Below, in pieces: positions 1-11,300 of a stretch of 64,000 bases of DNA. Both the position numbers and the translations under genes were made by a program. The stretch is taken from positions 21,212,711 through 21,276,710 of the forward strand of contig OY821741.1 of the NCBI GenBank assembly GCA_963682055.1. The letters are read 5' to 3'. How positions within the stretch are numbered: the stretch's first letter is position 1; each line of letters opens with the position of its first letter. The stretch comes from Primula veris (taxonomy: Eukaryota > Streptophyta > Magnoliopsida > Ericales > Primulaceae). The notes beneath the pieces were generated by a model. It was not told the DNA's origin. It did no database searches and saw only the letters and a program-made list of their open reading frames with translations.

Positions 1-993
1 AAAATTGGACAAAATGATCTCCTTTATACGAGATAATTTCTTTTAGAGCTAGTTTAGGTTTCATAGGAGCCGCACTTACTATAGAGGCGAATGATTTTAT
101 TGGCTTAGGGTCTTCATCTATCATCTGTGCATTTTTTGTATGTGTATCTTTCTCCGACGAAGTGATCGTAGCGCTCATCCTTGCGGCGGCCAGGGTTATT
201 CATCCTAGTCGTCTCTCTCTTTCTCTCTCTAGATATGTTTTTTTAAGTACAGTTATATATAAGTCTAAAGGTTAGACATTGATAGTTGGGTTTGAAATTA
301 TTGGTAATTTTTGAATTTAACTTGATTGGGTATTATATATATATATATATATACATCTTCAGTCCATGATGAGTGATGTAATCTAATTCTACTAGTGAAA
401 TTAGAATTCTACTAGTGATGTAATCTACCTTGATTGGGTTTGAAATTAGAATTCAATTCCAACTAAACCGCAAAAAATCAAGTTTTTAAGGTTATTTCGG
501 GCTTGTAGCTAATGGTGCGGTTCAACATAGGATATACAATTCCATTTTATATACTCAAAGTAATCAAACAATTATTTTACACTCTGAAATAAACTACTTG
601 TGAAACAAATGAAAATAAAAATGCAATTTTTTAGTGGAGCGTTTTTCTATTCAGTCCTCTCAAGGGTTGCATGAATGAATGTAGGGATGTGCACATATCA
701 TTTTCCAAAATAATCAATTTAATTATACAAATTGAGTTGATATCATCCTCAAATTTATTTTGATTATATAGTTCTTTAAAAAGTTTTTCTCAAAATTAGT
801 CTTCCGCTTCAAAAAAGCAGTTGGTTTTAGATTCTAGCCAAAATAAGTAATACAGACAAAACTTGTGTAGTTAATGATGACACTATATCAACTTAATTCG
901 AAATGGCCATGTTGTGGTTTTTCTAGAGCCATGTTTTGGCGCTTGATAAAGAAAATTAAAAAAGGGCAAACTCGATGCTAGAACTCCCGCATT
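1..993. other. intergenic DNA, no gene recognised
   Basis: I see no open frame with recognisable protein similarity. The stretch is AT-rich, with a CT-rich run near 211-231, a (TA)n microsatellite near 332-351, and a small local duplication near 379-440 built around attctactagtga. It could be decayed repeat or ordinary intergenic DNA. Confidence 0.5.
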
Positions 994-1103
994 AACTTTG
1001 GGTCTAACATACACATCTTCCCTTACATTTCTCCAAGATGATGCTTCTAACTTTGGGTCTAACATACACATCTTCCCTTACATTTCTCCAAGATGATGCT
1101 TCT
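994..1103. repeat. 55-bp tandem duplication
   Basis: Two adjacent copies of a 55-bp unit (994-1048 and 1049-1103), each beginning aactttgggtctaac and ending gatgatgcttct, appear identical by eye. The lack of divergence suggests a recent slippage or end-joining event. A short minus-strand frame across it has no recognisable similarity. Confidence 0.9.
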
Positions 1104-2027
1104 AATTTTACAAAAACCAAACTAGAGAGAGATAGGGGCATATACACAACCCGTAAAAGTCTTGTTTTTATCAGTAATTGATTTCTTTTACTTGAATGAT
1201 CAGATTTTTATACTTCAGTTTTGAAACTATTTTTTTTCAATCTATGTTTTTTCAAATTGAGAAAAGAAGAGACGGTAAATCAATGGAGCAGATATTGGAA
1301 TCTATTAAAAGACTTCTCAAGAAAAGATCGCTTTTTGCTGGAAAACGTTGAATTTATAAACCACACTTTAACGATACAGTCCTATGTAGTAATGTTTCTG
1401 AGTAACAAATGTAGAACTACATTTCCAAGGGAGCGTAACTTCACATTTTTGCGGGGTTAGCGTAACTCTCATTTATTGCTTGCTAGAAGTTAATTTAGGC
1501 TCCATCCTGTATTATCGTCGGTCCAAAAAAATAGGTGCAATAATGAAGAACATTATTAGTAGAAACTGAGTTGGGTTAACCGGTTAAGTCTGGTTGAGAA
1601 TGGTCACGGTTTAAAAATTTGCTTCACAAATCAAATTTGATTTTCAAGCTGAGTTGTCGAACTTATTAGGGCTTTAGGATTTCCCCCTCTTAAATCAAGT
1701 CCGATTCCTGTCAAATCCAGTGACAATTCTTAACTATTAAAAATCTAATTTGGTTGCAAAACACACTATAGACAGTTTTAACTTTTAGGACAGAGCAAAC
1801 TTTTTTCTGTTCTAAATCATTTTGTATCATCGGCCACCTTTTTTTCTACGTTTAGCAACTAGCCAAAAGTTTTGTTTTTGGGATGCTATTCTTTGCCTAA
1901 CCCTTTTTTTTTCTTCCAGAACTTAGGTGCTTCGTAAAATTGTACTTCACCATTATATTATTTTCTCTTATATACCCTACAATATTTCAGTTATAACTAC
2001 AGTTACTGCTTTTTAGATTTTGGCACC
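1104..2027. other. 5' flank of the O-methyltransferase locus
   Basis: AT-rich sequence with no convincing coding frame. It contains an accggttaa palindrome near 1580 and several T-runs, and it leads into the TATA box at 2028. It probably includes the upstream regulatory region of the O-methyltransferase, but no specific site can be named from sequence alone. Confidence 0.4.
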
Positions 2028-2036
2028 TATAAATAC
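2028..2036 (+). promoter_or_regulatory. TATA box of the O-methyltransferase pseudogene
   Basis: TATAAATAC lies 64 bp upstream of the ATG at 2092, a typical plant core-promoter layout that would place transcription start near 2060. The leader is AC-rich (cttcaactaaaaacaagag), as in many plant 5' UTRs. Confidence 0.65.
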
Positions 2037-2846
2037 AATGACCTTGCTCAACTTCAACTAAAAACAAGAGAAATAATATTAAGCAATTAAAATGAGTCAG
2101 GTTAATGAGGAGAGTACTTGTTCAGAGCTTTTGCAAGCTGAAGCTCAAATATGGCACCAAACGCTTAGCTTTATAAAATCCACAACCCTGAAATGTGCTG
2201 TCCAACTTGGCATACCCGAGGCAATCCATAACCACGGGAAACCCTTGACTCTTGCCGAGCTGGCACAAAAACTCCCGATCAACCAAGCCAAAGCCCATTT
2301 CCTGCACAACCTCATGCGTGTACTAGTCAATTCCAGTTTTTTTATTCAAGAGAAAGCACTTACCGAAGAAAAAAAAGAGGGAAATGACAATGAAACTTAC
2401 GATCTCACCCCTGCGTCAAGGCTTTTTTTTAAAGACGATCCATTAAGTGCAAGAACTTTCATCCTTGTCAATCTCAACCCAAGGGGTTTGTAGTCATGAC
2501 AATTCTTGAATGATTGGTTTCTGAACTATGATCCTTCACCGTTTGATACGGCTTATGAATCGGGTTTGTGGAATTACTTGGAGAAGGATCCCATTTTGGG
2601 AAGTCGCTTCAACGAAGTTATGTTAGAGGACTCACGATTAATCTCGGAAGTGCTTATGAAAGACTTCAAGGGAGTGTTTGAAGGGTTGACATCGCTAGTG
2701 GTATTGCTGGTGGCACTGGAACTATGGCTAGAGCAATAGCCCAAAGTTTTCCTAACATGAGGTGCATTGTGCATGCTGTTGCTAACTTGATTGGGAGTGA
2801 AAACTTGGAGTTTATCAAGGGAGATATGTTCCAGGCGATTCCAACC

Positions 2847-3313
2847 ATTGTTTTAAATAGCGTTATCGCTATCGTAGCGTTTTTTCGAGAGAAACGCTAA
2901 AAGCGCTAATAGCGTTGCTATATAGCGCTTTGCGGTGTATTTTTTTTGCCTAAATATGCACTAAACTTTAGAATATATAACAAAAAAAAATAAAAAAAAT
3001 ATAGTTATATTAGATAGTAATAAAAAAAAATCAAAAAAAAAATTGTTGTTGGTGAGTTTCAAACCCAGGTCTGTTGGAAATTACAGCACAGTCTTAACCA
3101 TCTGGACTGTAGACACTTTTATGAAAATTGCACAATATATATTTATTATTTAGATCCGCTGTTTTTTTTTTAACTCGCTATTTACGCTTTTGGTCCCCTA
3201 TAGCGCGATTTTAGCGCAATTCCACCCAAAATCGTGATTTTTCGTTGCGTTTTTTACCAAAAAAGCGCTATTTCGCGCTACATAGCGCTATGTAGCGCGA
3301 ATTTTAAAACAGA
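2847..3313. mobile_element. non-autonomous Mutator-like element in exon 1
   Basis: This 467-bp insertion is flanked by a perfect 10-bp direct repeat gattccaacc (2837-2846 and 3314-3323). Removing it and one repeat restores the O-methyltransferase reading GDMFQAIPTANALLLK, so the boundaries are well fixed. The ends are inverted (ATTGTTTTAAA against TCTGTTTTAAA), followed by subterminal arrays rich in TAGCGC/GCGCTA. The 9-11 bp target-duplication class points to the Mutator superfamily; the terminal repeats are short and degenerate, so the superfamily call is less sure than the insertion itself. No coding capacity. The middle holds a tRNA-like segment on the minus strand (3054-3116). Confidence 0.8.
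3054..3116 (-). other. tRNA-like A-box/B-box segment inside the Mutator-like element
   Basis: Read on the minus strand, a CCAGATGGTTAAG block resembling a tRNA-Leu-type A box is followed about 40 bases later by GGGTTTGAAACTC, close to the B-box consensus GGTTCGANNCC. The intervening sequence does not fold into an obvious full cloverleaf, so this is a tRNA-derived or tRNA-like promoter segment rather than a tRNA gene. Confidence 0.5.
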
Positions 3314-3344
3314 GATTCCAACCGCAAATGCTCTCTTACTGAAG

Positions 3345-3409
3345 GTGAATAGTTTATGATTACACCGAGTCTATATATACACACACAGAGACAGAGTCTC
3401 TCTCTCTCT

Positions 3410-3460
<51 letters not shown>

Positions 3461-4078
3461 TATGTAACTAAAACGTTTTTGCAAGAGGTTCACTAAAAAG
3501 CGTAAGTTTTATCAGCATGAAAACCAAGAATGCAAGTTTTTTTCCGGCTTTTTCAAGATTTGAAAACCCAAGCTTTTATATAGGAATCGATGTTCATTGC
3601 GTTGAGGCGAGCTTTAAACAATTGTGATCATGCAAAATGGTATGAACATTCACTACTGCAGTGGCGACTACTTTTTAAGGAACTTGAAATATTTATCAAA
3701 TATCATTTTAGTCTACCTATAAATCCTTTGATTTTGTACTCTATAATGAATTATTTGGAGGTATCACTGTTATATATTATCATTTTGGAATCATAGTTGT
3801 GCAGGCTTAATTTTGTTATCCCATTATAGCGACAAATTACGTTCTTGTAATCATTTGAATGTGTTCTATATCAGTTCAGTTTCTATTTGAACTACTAATT
3901 TACAAATGGTTTAACTAATTTTAATGTCACCATCTAGCTGGCTAAACTGTGCAATAAACCTAATTTGTGAACATACTGCAAAATATTAAGCAAGTTCTTT
4001 TTTATATCATGTATCATCATGCTATATATTAAAACAAAATTTAATTGGTCACTAACTAACATGGAACATGACATGTAG
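3345..4078 (+). other. intron of the O-methyltransferase pseudogene
   Basis: It begins with gtgaat directly after codons LLLK and ends with tgtag before the tgg codon of WILHNW. It holds a CT-rich run near 3393-3411 and a long (TA)n microsatellite at about 3412-3459. Short open frames inside it have no recognisable similarity. Confidence 0.75.
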
Positions 4079-4371
4079 TGGATCTTGCATAACTGGAGGG
4101 ACGAAGATTGCGTGAAGATATTGAATAAATGCAAAGAGCGATCCCAAGTAAGGAAAATGGTGGGAAAGTTATCATCATCGGCATAGCCATGGAGAACAAA
4201 AGAAGTAATGATAATGAGGCATTCGAAGCTCAAAGCTTCTTCGACATGCTAATGGTGCTGAACTTGGGTAGCAAAGAGAGGACCACGAAAGAATGGGCAA
4301 AACTCTAATCTGATGCCGGATTTAGTAACTATAAAATAAGTCCATTGCAGACGCTATCATTGAAGATTACC

Positions 4372-4828
4372 CAGGGACGGACCCAGGGGGTGGCCGTGGC
4401 CACCCCGACGGCGATTTTCAATTTTATTTTATTTTTTTTATGTGTAATTTAAAATTTTCTAAGATATATACATTGATGGTCTCCCCTAATTAAACAAAAG
4501 AGTTGTTGGTATAGTTGCAAAATTGGCTTTAAAGTAGTTGAATGTTAGGAGTTCAAATCTTGTTAGCTGCTTTTTTTCTAAAATTTTATGTTTTTTACAT
4601 TGAACTTACCAAATTTTGTAAATGACCATTGTATTTTCCCAAACAAGATTACTAAAAAAAATCATTTTATTGCCAAATGTCCTTTGTATTAACTTCATAT
4701 TTATTTTATTCTGTATTAAATATAGAAAAAAAATTTGTTTTTGTTTTAAATCTTGTTTATTTTATCTTCTATTCGACATATATTTTACATCAGGGCCCCC
4801 CAAAAAAACTATCATGTTTCTGCCCCTG
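4372..4828. mobile_element. non-autonomous hAT-like element at the last codon of the O-methyltransferase
   Basis: A 457-bp insertion starts CAGGGACGGA and ends as the inverse of CAGGGGCAGA, an imperfect terminal inverted repeat typical of plant hAT elements. Flanking 8-bp direct repeats agattacc (4364-4371) and agcttacc (4829-4836) match at 7 of 8 bases, the target-duplication length of hAT. Removing the element restores an EDYP-stop ending expected of the host gene. It has the G-rich gggggtggccgtggccac segment common at the 5' ends of such elements. A weak tRNA-like B box (ggagttcaaatct) lies near 4548-4560. No transposase. Confidence 0.85.
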
Positions 4829-4841
4829 AGCTTACCCTTGA

Positions 4842-5076
4842 AAGTTAATGGCATCGTTGTGTTTTCTTGGTGAAATCGTGTTTATCTTTCTAGTGAAGTT
4901 GTTCCCATCTAATAAAGTTAGAGTTTGGGCACTTATTGAGTCATAATTATTTGAGGTCGAAGTGCTTTATTTGCTCAGTTTGTTATCTAATGTGTAGTTT
5001 GAACTTTGAACTTTGAGAAGTTCAAACTTTTTAAATGTGTGGATAAGCTGAGTAATGCCCCAAAGCAACCGGTAAT
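4842..5076. other. 3' flank of the O-methyltransferase pseudogene
   Basis: Short stretch between the pseudogene's stop codon and the 5' LTR of copia element A. It probably contains the former 3' UTR. It includes a small inverted-repeat patch, gtttgaactttg followed by gagaagttcaaac. No gene. Confidence 0.5.
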
Positions 5077-6339
5077 TGTTAGAAATATACTAAAACACAT
5101 GCTTGTTTTTATATTTATATTTGACAATGTTTTGAATTGATCTATTTAATGAGAATAATATGAGTAATTGTTATTTATCATTATTGTTTAAATGACTAAA
5201 TAAGTGTCTGTTATCCTATTTAGTAGATGGTCTAGTATGTAGAGTATAACTTACACACGGAAGATTAGATTGTCGGTTCTAATAGAATATAAGTTATATG
5301 TTTACAACTTTAGATGGAAATGGACACACCATCAGTAGAATTGTAGTATGTGGATTTAGTAGGTCTGTCTTGACTACAGAGAACGAATAAATTTCAACTC
5401 CATTTACTAGTGCACTTTGTGTGTATTAAACAGGACTATTACGAAATAATCATTTGGTGACTAACTAGACAAAATGATTTTATAACTCGTGGTCATGGTT
5501 ATTGTTTATGCTCTTAATTCCTATATTTCTATTTAGACATATATGGATGTGTTTGTCATTTTGATTCATACATGGTGAGATTCGTCACGAGTCAATAAAC
5601 TTAATGAGTTGGATGGCAACATTATTCGTATAAGTGTTTATTAGTAATAAAATAAATCCATGTCCCGTAAGGGATTGATGATAATCCCTTGAGGAAGCTT
5701 ATAAGTTTTGTTCGTGTAAACCCTGCAGGTGTATTTATAATCCGACACGACAAATAAGTTAAGCGGACAGGCTTAGGGATAATACGTTTATTAAATAAGA
5801 AATCAGTCAGTGATTTAATTTAATAAAGGAGTATCTGATTAATCTTTACGTGGGGAGATAATGAACATGTTTGACAATTGGAACGAATTGGATATTCGGA
5901 TTATGGTAGAGATATCAGTCATGATCTTTAGTGGAATAAATCACGATTTAAATGGATTGTGTATATCTCAGTTTCTAAGGAGATATGATAGCACGAAATC
6001 TTTTTAAGGAGCTCTATCCTAATCAGCTTACAAGTCTCTACCTTATCCTACATATAGCGTGTCCCTTTTCTTGCCAGTTTAAGTTTTTCATAACTATATT
6101 TCGAGATTGCCTAGAAAGAGGAAGAGTCCACCCTCTTTCAAGAAGCAAGGTGGTAGTTCAGCAATAAGGTAGAAGAGTTGAGGTGAATCTGTTCCATCAC
6201 AGCCGCCATCTGTTCCCTTCTGTTATTCGGTATGATATAAACATATACGGTAAAATAGGATTTATTTGATAATATACGTACATACTAAACCTAAGAATCT
6301 GAGCACGTTTTTTCCACTGTGCAAACTGATTTTCTATCA
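5077..6339 (+). repeat. 5' LTR of copia element A
   Basis: It begins TGTTAGAAATATAC, repeated at 11528, and ends TTTTCTATCA directly before the primer-binding site, giving TG...CA ends and a 1263-bp LTR. It aligns with 11528-11960 with scattered substitutions, so the insertion is not recent. Confidence 0.88.
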
Positions 6340-6353
6340 ATTGGCCTCAGAGC
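6340..6353 (+). promoter_or_regulatory. degenerate primer-binding site of element A
   Basis: Sequence attggcctcagagc differs at two bases from ATTGGTATCAGAGC, the site complementary to initiator tRNA-Met used by most plant copia elements. Its position immediately after the LTR end supports the call. Confidence 0.75.
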
Positions 6354-7579
6354 CGAAGGTTATACTGTGTACGTTGTTATCTGGCCATGTTCTCCACATT
6401 AAAACTTAGATTTATGCATGTTATGGAATAGATGGTAGGTTTACTAACTCTGTTTTGCATATTAGAGTCCATCTTGTTATCATGATCATATATGTATTTA
6501 TATAAATGTTTTGATAACTGTATAATATGCATGTGTTTTCTCCGTTTGGAGGCATGCAAGTTTTTACTGTTTAATATGCATGTGGTTTCTCCGTTTGGAG
6601 GCATGCAAGTTTTTTCTGTTTAAAGATACATGTGTTTCTCTAAGGTGTAAAGAAGGCATGTTTTTCTTTTGTTTTGTTTAAAGATCCATGCAGGTCGATC
6701 TGCGTCATGGGAAAGACATGGAGTCATGGAGCTAATACAAGATTTGGTGAAGTTTCTTGAAGATCTTCTTGATCATGATAACTAGATTTATGTTTGTGTT
6801 TATCTTAATTGATTACATGTTTAAAATATATTGTTGTTATCTTGCATGATCATATCTTCTATATATGTTGCCATATATGTTAAAGGAGAACATGGTAATA
6901 GATATTTATATAATTGATATGCCATTCAATAGTAATTTATACATACTAACTAGATAATAAAAATGGAATTTATTTGTTAATCATATATATGGTAATTGCT
7001 AGAATTGAATAAGATACATATCAACATTAGTAAAACCCTCTTTTATAAATAACTAAGTGGGAGAAGGATTTTGTTTCGTATAAATCCTACGGTCTTCATT
7101 AATGGTTTGTAAATGATGTGATTGATCACTTTTACCATCGGTTTGGATTAATTGCGGAACATTAAGTACAAACTCTACTATTTGTGATTAGTTCTACACC
7201 TTCCCATCGAAGGGATTTACTAATAAGCACAAAAGATGTAATTGTCATTAAATGGTTATACACTTAGCTATAATTAATAGTATCCTGCCCATCAAAGTAA
7301 GTGCTGTTAAATTTATAGGACCAAAGCTACGCCACTATTTAATTGTGTTTAACAAGGTGTATTATTTAGATAACATAATTAATAGATTAATGAATCTGTC
7401 TATACAAAGTTAAATAATATGATAACTTTCCCATCAAAGCATGCTAATTTATGGTGTATAAGGTTGTTGGCTAATTCTATTAAAATATTAGTTGAGGGAA
7501 TTTATTTTAAAGATTAGAAATTAAAATGTTAAAATTACTCATTTGTATTTGATACATGTTTTATTCTCAGGATTTAAAA
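6354..7579 (+). other. untranslated leader of element A
   Basis: About 1.2 kb separates the primer-binding site from gag. It carries a tandem repeat (6524-6679) and three scattered cccatc(a/g)aag motifs near 7204, 7287 and 7430. No coding frame is convincing. A tctcag dinucleotide-type acceptor just before the gag region hints at leader splicing, but this is only a possibility. Confidence 0.6.
6524..6679. repeat. 49-bp tandem repeat in the leader of element A
   Basis: Two near-identical 49-bp units (6524-6572 and 6573-6621), each with aatatgcatgtg and ctccgtttggaggcatgc, are followed by a degenerate third unit (6622-6679). Each unit contains the inverted pair gcatg...catgc. Confidence 0.85.
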
Positions 7580-8369
7580 ATGTCTCTCAGCCCACTTATG
7601 GTTATTCTTAAGGAAAACAAATTGGTTGGACCTAATTATATTGATTGGAAAAGAAATTTGGACATTGTACTAACTGCTGAGGGATACAAGTTTGTTCTCA
7701 CTCAGATTTGCCCCGAGGTTCCACCCTTGGATGTAACTGAGGAGGAGAGCCAGGACTATCGTAAATGGATAAAGGCTGATGAGATGGCGCGGTACTACAT
7801 TTTGGCATCTATATCAAATGTGCTGCAACATCAGCATCAGCCTATGGCCACGGTTTTTGATATGTTGGCTAACCTCAGGGAGATGTTTGGGAACCAAAGT
7901 CGTGCCGCAAGGCAGACAGCGATGAAGGAACTCATGAACACAACTATGGCTGAAGGCACCCCCAGTACAGGGTCATGTTCTTAAGATGATTAATCTTCTT
8001 AATGAACTAGAGATCCTAGGAGCTGAAATTGACGGGGAAACCCAGGTTGATCTCATACTCCAGTCACTTCCAGATTCTTTTAAGCAGTTTTTCCTGAACT
8101 ATAACATGAATAATCTTCATTATACGTTGGCACAACTCCTTAAAGAATTGCAAGCAGCTGAGGGGCTTATCAAGAAGCATGTGGTTGTGTATGCTGCTGA
8201 GAAAGGTTTTGCTTCTAAATCGAAAGGTAAGAAGAAGCATAAAAAGTTTCAGAAAGCTATTATACCTCAACACGAACAAGTCGGTGTGGTAAAGAAGCTC
8301 AAGGGCAAGTGTTTCAAATGCAAGCAAACTGGGCATTGGAAATCACAGTGTCCTAAGAAACAACGTTAG
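7580..8369 (+). pseudogene. gag: gag of copia element A, frameshifted
   Basis: Capsid-like protein that would coat the retroelement RNA. The best start is the ATG at 7580 (MSLSPLMVILKENKLVGPNYIDW). A one-base expansion of a C run at 7959-7963 breaks the frame; after it the protein continues in another frame with LLNELEILGAEIDGETQVD and LILQSLPDSFKQF. It ends with a CCHC zinc knuckle, CFKCKQTGHWKSQC, near 8311-8352, which binds RNA. A stop at 8367-8369 follows the knuckle. Confidence 0.88.
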
Positions 8370-8381
8370 TCGTATTCACTT

Positions 8382-11300
8382 GTGGTTGAAACTTGTTTAG
8401 CGTTGTTATCTGACACCTCTTGGTGTGTTGATACGGGAGCCACTAGTCATATTTGCAATTCATTACAGGCGTTTCAGACAACCAAGCAGCTTAGTGATGG
8501 GGAGATTTGTGTATTTCTGGGAGATGGCACGAGAGTGTCGGTAGTTGCAGTTGGAAGCATTAGTATTTCATTTCGTAGTAATAAGTTTTTAATTTTAAAA
8601 GTTGTTCTTTATGTGCCTTCGATTAGAAGGAATTTGATTTATGTTTCTAGTTTTGTTAAAAATGGATATTAAGTTTATTTTAATGATTCAATTATTATTA
8701 AAATGGATAAACTTGTTATCTGTTCTGGTACATTGGTGAATGGTTTATTTATTATTAATGATGTCTTATCTACTATGCAACTAAGGGAATCTAATAATAT
8801 TATTAATCGTAAACCATGTAAGAGAAAAAGTCCTTCGGAAATGAATGAAACGTATCTTTGGCATTTGTGCTTAGGTCATATTAATCTAAATCGAATTATA
8901 AGACTGGTTAAAGATGGGTATTTAGGCTCATTGGAAGTAGAGGCACTTCCAGTCTGTGAATCGTGTTTAGAAGGTAAGATGACAAAACGGTCATTTTCGG
9001 CCAAAGGAAATATGGCTATTAAAAAGTTAGAATTAATTCATTCTGATTTGTGTTGACCCTTGAATATCCAAGCTAGAGGAGGTTATGAGTATTTTGTCAC
9101 ATTTAGTGACGATTACTCTAGATATGGGTACATTTATTTCATGCGCCGCAAGTCTGAATGTTTTGAGAAATTCAAGACATTTAAGGCAGAAGTGGAGAAG
9201 CGTCATGGAAAATGTATCAAGACACCACAATCTGATGGTGGTGGCGAATAACTCTTTGGAGAATTCTTGGAATACTTATCAGTGAAAGGTATCACCTCGT
9301 AGTTGTCTGCACCTGGTATGCCACAAAAAAATGGTGTAGTAGAGAGGAGAAATAGAACTCTTATGGATATGGTTAGATCAATGATGAGTTACTCGGATTT
9401 ACCGGATTCGTTTGGGGACATGCATTAGAAATGGTTGCATATGTTCTTAACTTGGTACCTTCGAATTTAATACCAACTACACCCACAGAATTATGGACTG
9501 GGCGAAAGCCTAGTCTAAGACATATTCGAGTGTGGGGTAGTCTAGCACATGTGCTGAAGGTAAAGACTGACAAGTTAGAGTCAAGAATAGATGTTTGTTT
9601 ATCTGTTGGGTACCCTAAAGGAACGAAAGGTGGTTTATTCTATTGTCCTAAGGATCAGAAAGTCATGGTTAACACTAATGTCCGATTCTTAGAAGAGGAC
9701 TTTATTATGAACCACAAACCCACAAGTAGGATTGTTTTAGAGGAGATGAGAGTGAACTTGCGTGAGCAGATTTCTAAGTTACCCACAGAACAAGAAATAG
9801 TACAAGACACAGAGCCAGTACCATTAGATAATGCTAGTATACCTCATCGTAGTGGGAGGACTATAAACCCTCCGGTAAGGTACACACTCTTGGGAGAATC
9901 TTTTAAGAGGATCCCGGAAGGGTTGGATACCGAACAAGTTAACTACAGAGATTCACTTCAGGACAAAAATACATAACTATGGAAAAAAGGCAATGAATGT
10001 TGACATGGGGTCTATGTACTCTAATCAGGTCTGGGAGCTTGTAGAACCACCCGAGGGGATAAAACCCATCGGATGAAAGTGCATCTATAAGATAAAGAGA
10101 GGATCAGACGGTAAGGTGGAAACCTTTAAAACAAGGCTTGTTGCGAAAGGGTTTACTCAGAAAGAAGGGATTGATTATGAAGAAACCTTCTCGCCGGTAG
10201 CCATGCAAAAGTCTATCTGGATTCTCTTGTCCATTGCGGCTCATTTCGATTATGAAATTTGGCAAATGGATGTCAAGATACCTTTTTTTAATGGAAGTCT
10301 TGAGGAATGCATCTATATGGTGCAACCAGATGGATTCATAGCAAAGAACCAAGAGCATTTAGTGTGCAAGCTTAAGAGATCTATTTATGGGCTTAAGCAA
10401 GCATCGAAGTCTTGGAATAATGGCTTTGACCATGCCATTAAGTCTTATGGTTTTAATCAGAGTTATGACGAGTCATGTGTTTACATGAAACATGATGGAG
10501 GCATTAATGTGTTTTTAATACTATATGTTGACGATATACTACTAATCGGAAACAATGTAGGAGTATTATCGGCGATCAAAATATGGTTATCTGGACAATT
10601 CGATATGAAGGATTTGGGAGAAATCGGTCACATTCTCGGGATCAAACTTATACGTGATCGGAAACGTAGAATGTTGGGCTTATCTCAGGCATCCTATATC
10701 GATGATATTGTCGCCCGTTACAGGATGCAGGATTCAAGAAAGGTTTCTTACCTTTCCGGCATGGAATACATTTATCAAGCAATTAGTGTCCTACAACTCA
10801 GATTGAGATAGATAAGATGAAGTTAGTTCCTTATGCTTCGGCAGTAGGAAGCCTGATGTATGCAATGCTGTGTATTAGACATGATATCTGCTTTGCTGTT
10901 GCCATGGTTAGCAGATTTCAGCTAATCCCGGGCAGGAACATTGGACTGCAGTAAAACATATAATCAGGTATATGAAAAGAACTAGAGATTACATGGTGGT
11001 TTACGGTGCGGATAGTCTAGTGCCTACTGGGTATATGACTCACATTTTCAGTCAGATATGGATTCCAGAAAATCAACCTCTGGAAATGTGTTTACTAATA
11101 TTAGGAAGTGGAGCCATTAGTTGGAGAAGCATCAAACAAGATTGCATTGCTGATTCAACTATGGAAGCCGAGTATGTAGCTGCCAATGATGCAGCTAAAG
11201 AGGTTGTGTGTCTCCGAAACTTTCCTTTAGATCTTGGTGTGGTACCTTCTGCAGAATCGCCTGTTACACTTTATTGCGATAATAGTGGGGCGGTTGCGAA

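Larger units (their letters stand above)
2092..4841 (+). pseudogene. plant O-methyltransferase pseudogene (COMT/isoflavone OMT-like), two exons
   Basis: This resembles S-adenosylmethionine-dependent plant O-methyltransferases acting on phenolics or alkaloids. Exon 1 (2092-3344, interrupted) opens with the N-terminal dimerisation domain (LLQAEAQIWHQTLSFIKS, KCAVQLGIPEAI, LAELAQKLPI). The SAM-binding glycine motif IAGGTGTMARAIAQSFP follows, then GDMFQAIP. Exon 2 starts at 4079 with WILHNWRDEDCVKIL, which keeps the family's catalytic His, then GKVIIIGIAMEN. The intron (3345-4078) has GT/AG ends and sits after LLLK, a common position in this family. Disabling lesions: in-frame stops at 2491-2493 and 2497-2499, a frameshift near 2698 just before the SAM motif, an apparent small deletion where FDLPHV is expected, a Mutator-like insertion at 2847, a stop (taa) near 4306, a frameshift near 4355, and an hAT-like insertion at the final Pro codon. 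The original stop is TGA at 4839-4841. Substrate cannot be inferred. Confidence 0.9.

Noticed and set aside
1221..1460. 79-codon plus-strand frame upstream of the O-methyltransferase
   Set aside because: No similarity or conserved motif recognised, composition like the surroundings, no promoter.
3054..3116. A functional tRNA gene
   Set aside because: A- and B-box-like blocks are present, but no complete cloverleaf or acceptor stem is evident and it lies within a transposon.
4622..4873. 83-codon frame spanning the end of the hAT-like element
   Set aside because: It crosses the transposon boundary and target duplication, so it cannot be a native gene.
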